Positions 61,943 to 64,000 of a DNA stretch of 64,000 nucleotides are shown piece by piece. The position numbers and the translations under genes were made by a program. How positions within the stretch are numbered: the stretch's first letter is position 1; every line of letters begins with the position of its first letter. The notes beneath the pieces are model-generated. The model did no database searches. It worked only from the letters and a program-made list of their open reading frames with translations, and was not told the origin of the DNA. This DNA is from an uncultured Gemmiger sp. (GTDB lineage Bacteria > Bacillota > Clostridia > Oscillospirales > Ruminococcaceae). Location of the stretch: assembly GCA_934502625.1 (NCBI GenBank), contig CAKSUQ010000008.1, positions 25,421-89,420 of the forward strand. Reading direction: 5' to 3'.

Positions 61943-62042
61943 CCGTAGGGGCCGGACATGTCCGGCCCGGTACATACAAACCGCAACCCATTCACGGGCA
62001 GCAAACGCAATGTTGCGGGGCGGGCATGCCCGCCCCCTACAG
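61943..62042. repeat. Palindromic element between the DUF4867 and isomerase genes
   Basis: Two palindromes of the window's REP-like type. One is GGGCCGGACATGTCCGGCCC (starting about 61948), after GTAG. The other is GCGGGGCGGGCATGCCCGCC, ending CCCTAC (about 62014-62040). They lie inside an operon, so they may adjust the level of the isomerase message. Confidence 0.65.
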
Positions 62043-62070
62043 AGCATCACATAAAAGGGAGGAAACCACC

Positions 62071-63561
62071 ATGAAATCCACCAACATTCCTGAAGTCAAG
62101 CTGGGCATTATCGCCGTCAGCCGTGACTGTTTTCCCATCGCGTTGAGCGAGAAGCGCCGCGCGGCGATTGCTGCCGCCTGCGCCGCCAAGGGCACTGACC
62201 TCTACGAGTGCAAGATCACCGTCGAGAACGAGCAGGATATGCAGAAGGCTGTGGCCGAAGTCACCGCTGTCGGCTGCAATGCCCTGACCGTATTCCTCGG
62301 CAACTTCGGTCCCGAAACGCCGGAAACGCTGATTGCCAAGCACTTCGACGGCCCCTGCATGTTTGTGGCGGCAGCCGAGGGCGACGGCGACATGATCAAC
62401 GGCCGCGGCGACGCGTACTGCGGCATGCTGAACTGCTCCTACAACCTCGGCATGCGCCATCTGAAAGGTTACATCCCCGAATATCCCGTCGGCACTGCCG
62501 AAGAGATCGCGGACAAAATGGTCGAGTTTGTGCCGATTGCCCGCACGCTGTTGGGTGTGCGCGACCTTAAAATCATCACCTTCGGCCCCCGCCCGCAGGA
62601 CTTCTTCGCCTGCAACGCCCCCATCAAAGGTCTGTATGAACTGGGTGTCGAGGTCGAGGAAAACTCCGAACTGGATCTGCTCGTTTCCTATAAAGAACAT
62701 GCTAACGACCCGCGCATTGCGGAGGTCTGCGCCGACATGGCCGCCGAGATGGGGGAGGGGCACTATTACCCCGACCTGCTGACCCGCATGGCGCAGTTCG
62801 AACTGACGCTGCTGGATTGGGCGGAAAACCACAAGGGCAGCAAAAAGTATGTCGCCTTCGCCGACAAGTGCTGGCCTGCCTTCCCGTCGCAGTTCGGGTT
62901 TGAGCCGTGCTACGTCAACTCCCGCCTTGTCAGCCGGGGCATCCCCGTGGCCTGCGAGGTTGATATTTACGGCGCTTTGTCCGAGTACATCGGCATATGC
63001 GCCTCCGGCGACACCGTCACCCTGCTGGACATCAACAACAGCGTGCCCAAGTACATTTATGACGAGGACATTGCCGGTAAGTTTGGCTATAAGCTGACCG
63101 ATACCTTCATGGGCTTCCACTGCGGCAACACGCCGTCCTGCAAGATGTGCAGCGACCGTGCGGTCAAGTACCAGCTTATCCAGCACCGTTTGCTGGAACC
63201 GACGGGCAGCGACCCCGATTTCACCCGCGGCACGCTGGAGGGTGACATTGCGCCGTCCGACATCACCTTCTACCGTTTACAGTGTGACAGCGAAGGTCAG
63301 CTGCGCGCCTACATTGCGCAGGGCGAGATCTTGCCCGTTGCCACCCGCAGCTTTGGCGGCATCGCCATCTTCGCCATCCCCGAAATGGGGCGCTTCTACC
63401 GCCATGTCCTGATCCAGAAGCGCTACCCGCACCACGGTGCGGTGGCGTTCGGTCATTATGGCAGGACGCTGTTTGAGGTGTTCAAGTTCTTCGGCATTGC
63501 GGACATTGCCTACAACCAGCCCAAGAGCCTGCCGTACCCGACCGAAAATCCGTTTGCCTGA
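62071..63561 (+). CDS. L-fucose/L-arabinose isomerase-like protein
   Basis: A 496-residue protein of the FucI/AraA superfamily. Probable metal ligands are Glu296 (CEVDIYGAL), Asp320 (LLDINNS) and a C-terminal histidine cluster (His454-455 and His462, in HHGAVAFGHYG), the Glu-Asp-His pattern known from FucI. ATG 62071 has GGGAGG upstream, and the longer open frame is an artefact. Such proteins interconvert aldoses and ketoses. With a xylulokinase-type kinase the substrate may be xylose or another pentose, but neither motif nor context proves it. Confidence 0.85.
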   Translation: MKSTNIPEVKLGIIAVSRDCFPIALSEKRRAAIAAACAAKGTDLYECKITVENEQDMQKAVAEVTAVGCNALTVFLGNFGPETPETLIAKHFDGPCMFVAAAEGDGDMINGRGDAYCGMLNCSYNLGMRHLKGYIPEYPVGTAEEIADKMVEFVPIARTLLGVRDLKIITFGPRPQDFFACNAPIKGLYELGVEVEENSELDLLVSYKEHANDPRIAEVCADMAAEMGEGHYYPDLLTRMAQFELTLLDWAENHKGSKKYVAFADKCWPAFPSQFGFEPCYVNSRLVSRGIPVACEVDIYGALSEYIGICASGDTVTLLDINNSVPKYIYDEDIAGKFGYKLTDTFMGFHCGNTPSCKMCSDRAVKYQLIQHRLLEPTGSDPDFTRGTLEGDIAPSDITFYRLQCDSEGQLRAYIAQGEILPVATRSFGGIAIFAIPEMGRFYRHVLIQKRYPHHGAVAFGHYGRTLFEVFKFFGIADIAYNQPKSLPYPTENPFA

Positions 63562-63581
63562 TACCCCGAAAAATATCCAAG

Positions 63582-63619
63582 GTGCTGCCCTGCAGAAATG
63601 TGCGGGGCAGCGCTTTTTT
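63582..63619 (+). terminator. Terminator of the pentose operon
   Basis: GTGCTGCCCTGCA-GAAATG-TGCGGGGCAGCGC followed by TTTTTTG, with two G-T pairs in the stem. Confidence 0.88.
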
Positions 63620-63657
63620 GCATTTCTGCAAAGGTTTGCAAAACCGAATATTTCTTC

Positions 63658-63686
63658 TTTACATTTCCCGTGAAATACGGTACAAT
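63658..63686 (+). promoter_or_regulatory. Promoter of the FAD/NAD-binding subunit gene
   Basis: TTTACA (63658-63663), 17-bp spacer, TACAAT (63681-63686), 45 bp before the TTG start. Confidence 0.65.
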
Positions 63687-63730
63687 ACTATTGTATATTA
63701 ACCAAAAAACAAAGAGAAGGAGAGATCGCT

Positions 63731-64000
63731 TTGTTTACTATCATCAAACGGCGGGAGCTGAACCCCACCGTGACCGAACTCTGCATCCATGCGCCGCTCG
63801 TCGCCAAAAAGGCGAAGGCCGGCCAGTTTATCATCGTCCGCGCAAAGGAAGATTCCGAGCGTATCCCCCTGACGATCGCGGGCTTTGACCGCGAGGCGGG
63901 TACTGTCTCCATCATCTTCCAGGTCGTCGGCGCAGGCACCATGCAGCTGAATGCCCTCAAGGAGGGCGAGGCTGTGCATGACTTCGTCGGCCCCCTGGGC
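63731..64000 (+). CDS. Sulfide/dihydroorotate dehydrogenase-like FAD/NAD-binding subunit, 5' part
   Basis: The first 90 codons, cut by the window end. TTG 63731 is the start: AGAAGGAG lies 8 bases upstream and the protein begins FTIIKRRELNPTVTELCIHA, the normal N-terminus of this family (NfnA/SudB-like). AKAGQFIIVR and the FAD-binding IPLTIAGFDREAGTVSIIFQ then VVGAGT follow. In relatives this subunit works with a GltA/NfnB-type flavoprotein, moving electrons between ferredoxin and pyridine nucleotides. That partner would be expected just beyond the window. Confidence 0.88.
   Translation, partial: MFTIIKRRELNPTVTELCIHAPLVAKKAKAGQFIIVRAKEDSERIPLTIAGFDREAGTVSIIFQVVGAGTMQLNALKEGEAVHDFVGPLG

Overview
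The window looks like a chromosomal segment of a GC-rich anaerobic Firmicute of the Oscillospiraceae (Faecalibacterium / Gemmiger / Subdoligranulum-like). The signs are Gram-positive lipoprotein signals, LPXTG proteins with sortases, strong Shine-Dalgarno sites, sugar-scavenging operons, and many GC-rich palindromes between genes. The genus is an inference from style, not from a marker gene. No rRNA, tRNA or CRISPR array was seen.

Layout. 1-7.4 kb: the end of a MalY/PatB aminotransferase, a fossil of a GH125 mannosidase, an AraC regulator divergent from a GH31 glycosidase, and a three-gene TRAP transporter. 7.4-8.3 kb: palindromes and a long leader. 8.3-22.4 kb: a sortase-assembled pilus locus (1817-aa fibro-slime LPXTG adhesin, 716-aa LPXTG pilin, two sortases) running straight into moxR and a DUF58-transglutaminase fusion gene. 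22.5-30.8 kb: maltodextrin-type ABC uptake with two LacI regulators, malQ and an RpiR regulator. 31-32.8 kb: a candidate small RNA, ilvE, and a dense cluster of DnaA-box-like 9-mers.

32.8-56.2 kb is a capsule/exopolysaccharide island. On the minus strand are an orphan secreted protein, a BY-kinase homologue lacking its ATP-binding motifs, a Wzz-type chain-length protein and two polytopic proteins. On the plus strand are a priming sugar transferase, three glycosyltransferases, a DUF2334 deacetylase-like protein, an ATP-grasp ligase, Wzy, three hexapeptide acyltransferases, Wzx and nucleotide-sugar genes (capE-, capG-, UDP-glucuronate-epimerase- and ugd-like). Many of these genes are AT-rich compared with the host. 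The right end carries scars: a capF 3' remnant, an IS30-family pseudo-element, and a second, truncated and internally deleted ugd in host-like codon usage. Together they suggest replacement of a capsule cluster by recombination at ugd.

56.2-64 kb: a LysR regulator, a two-subunit ChrA-type transporter, an internally deleted anSME remnant, and a pentose-type cassette (AraC, xylulokinase, DUF4867, FucI-like isomerase). The window ends inside an NfnA/SudB-like FAD/NAD-binding subunit gene.
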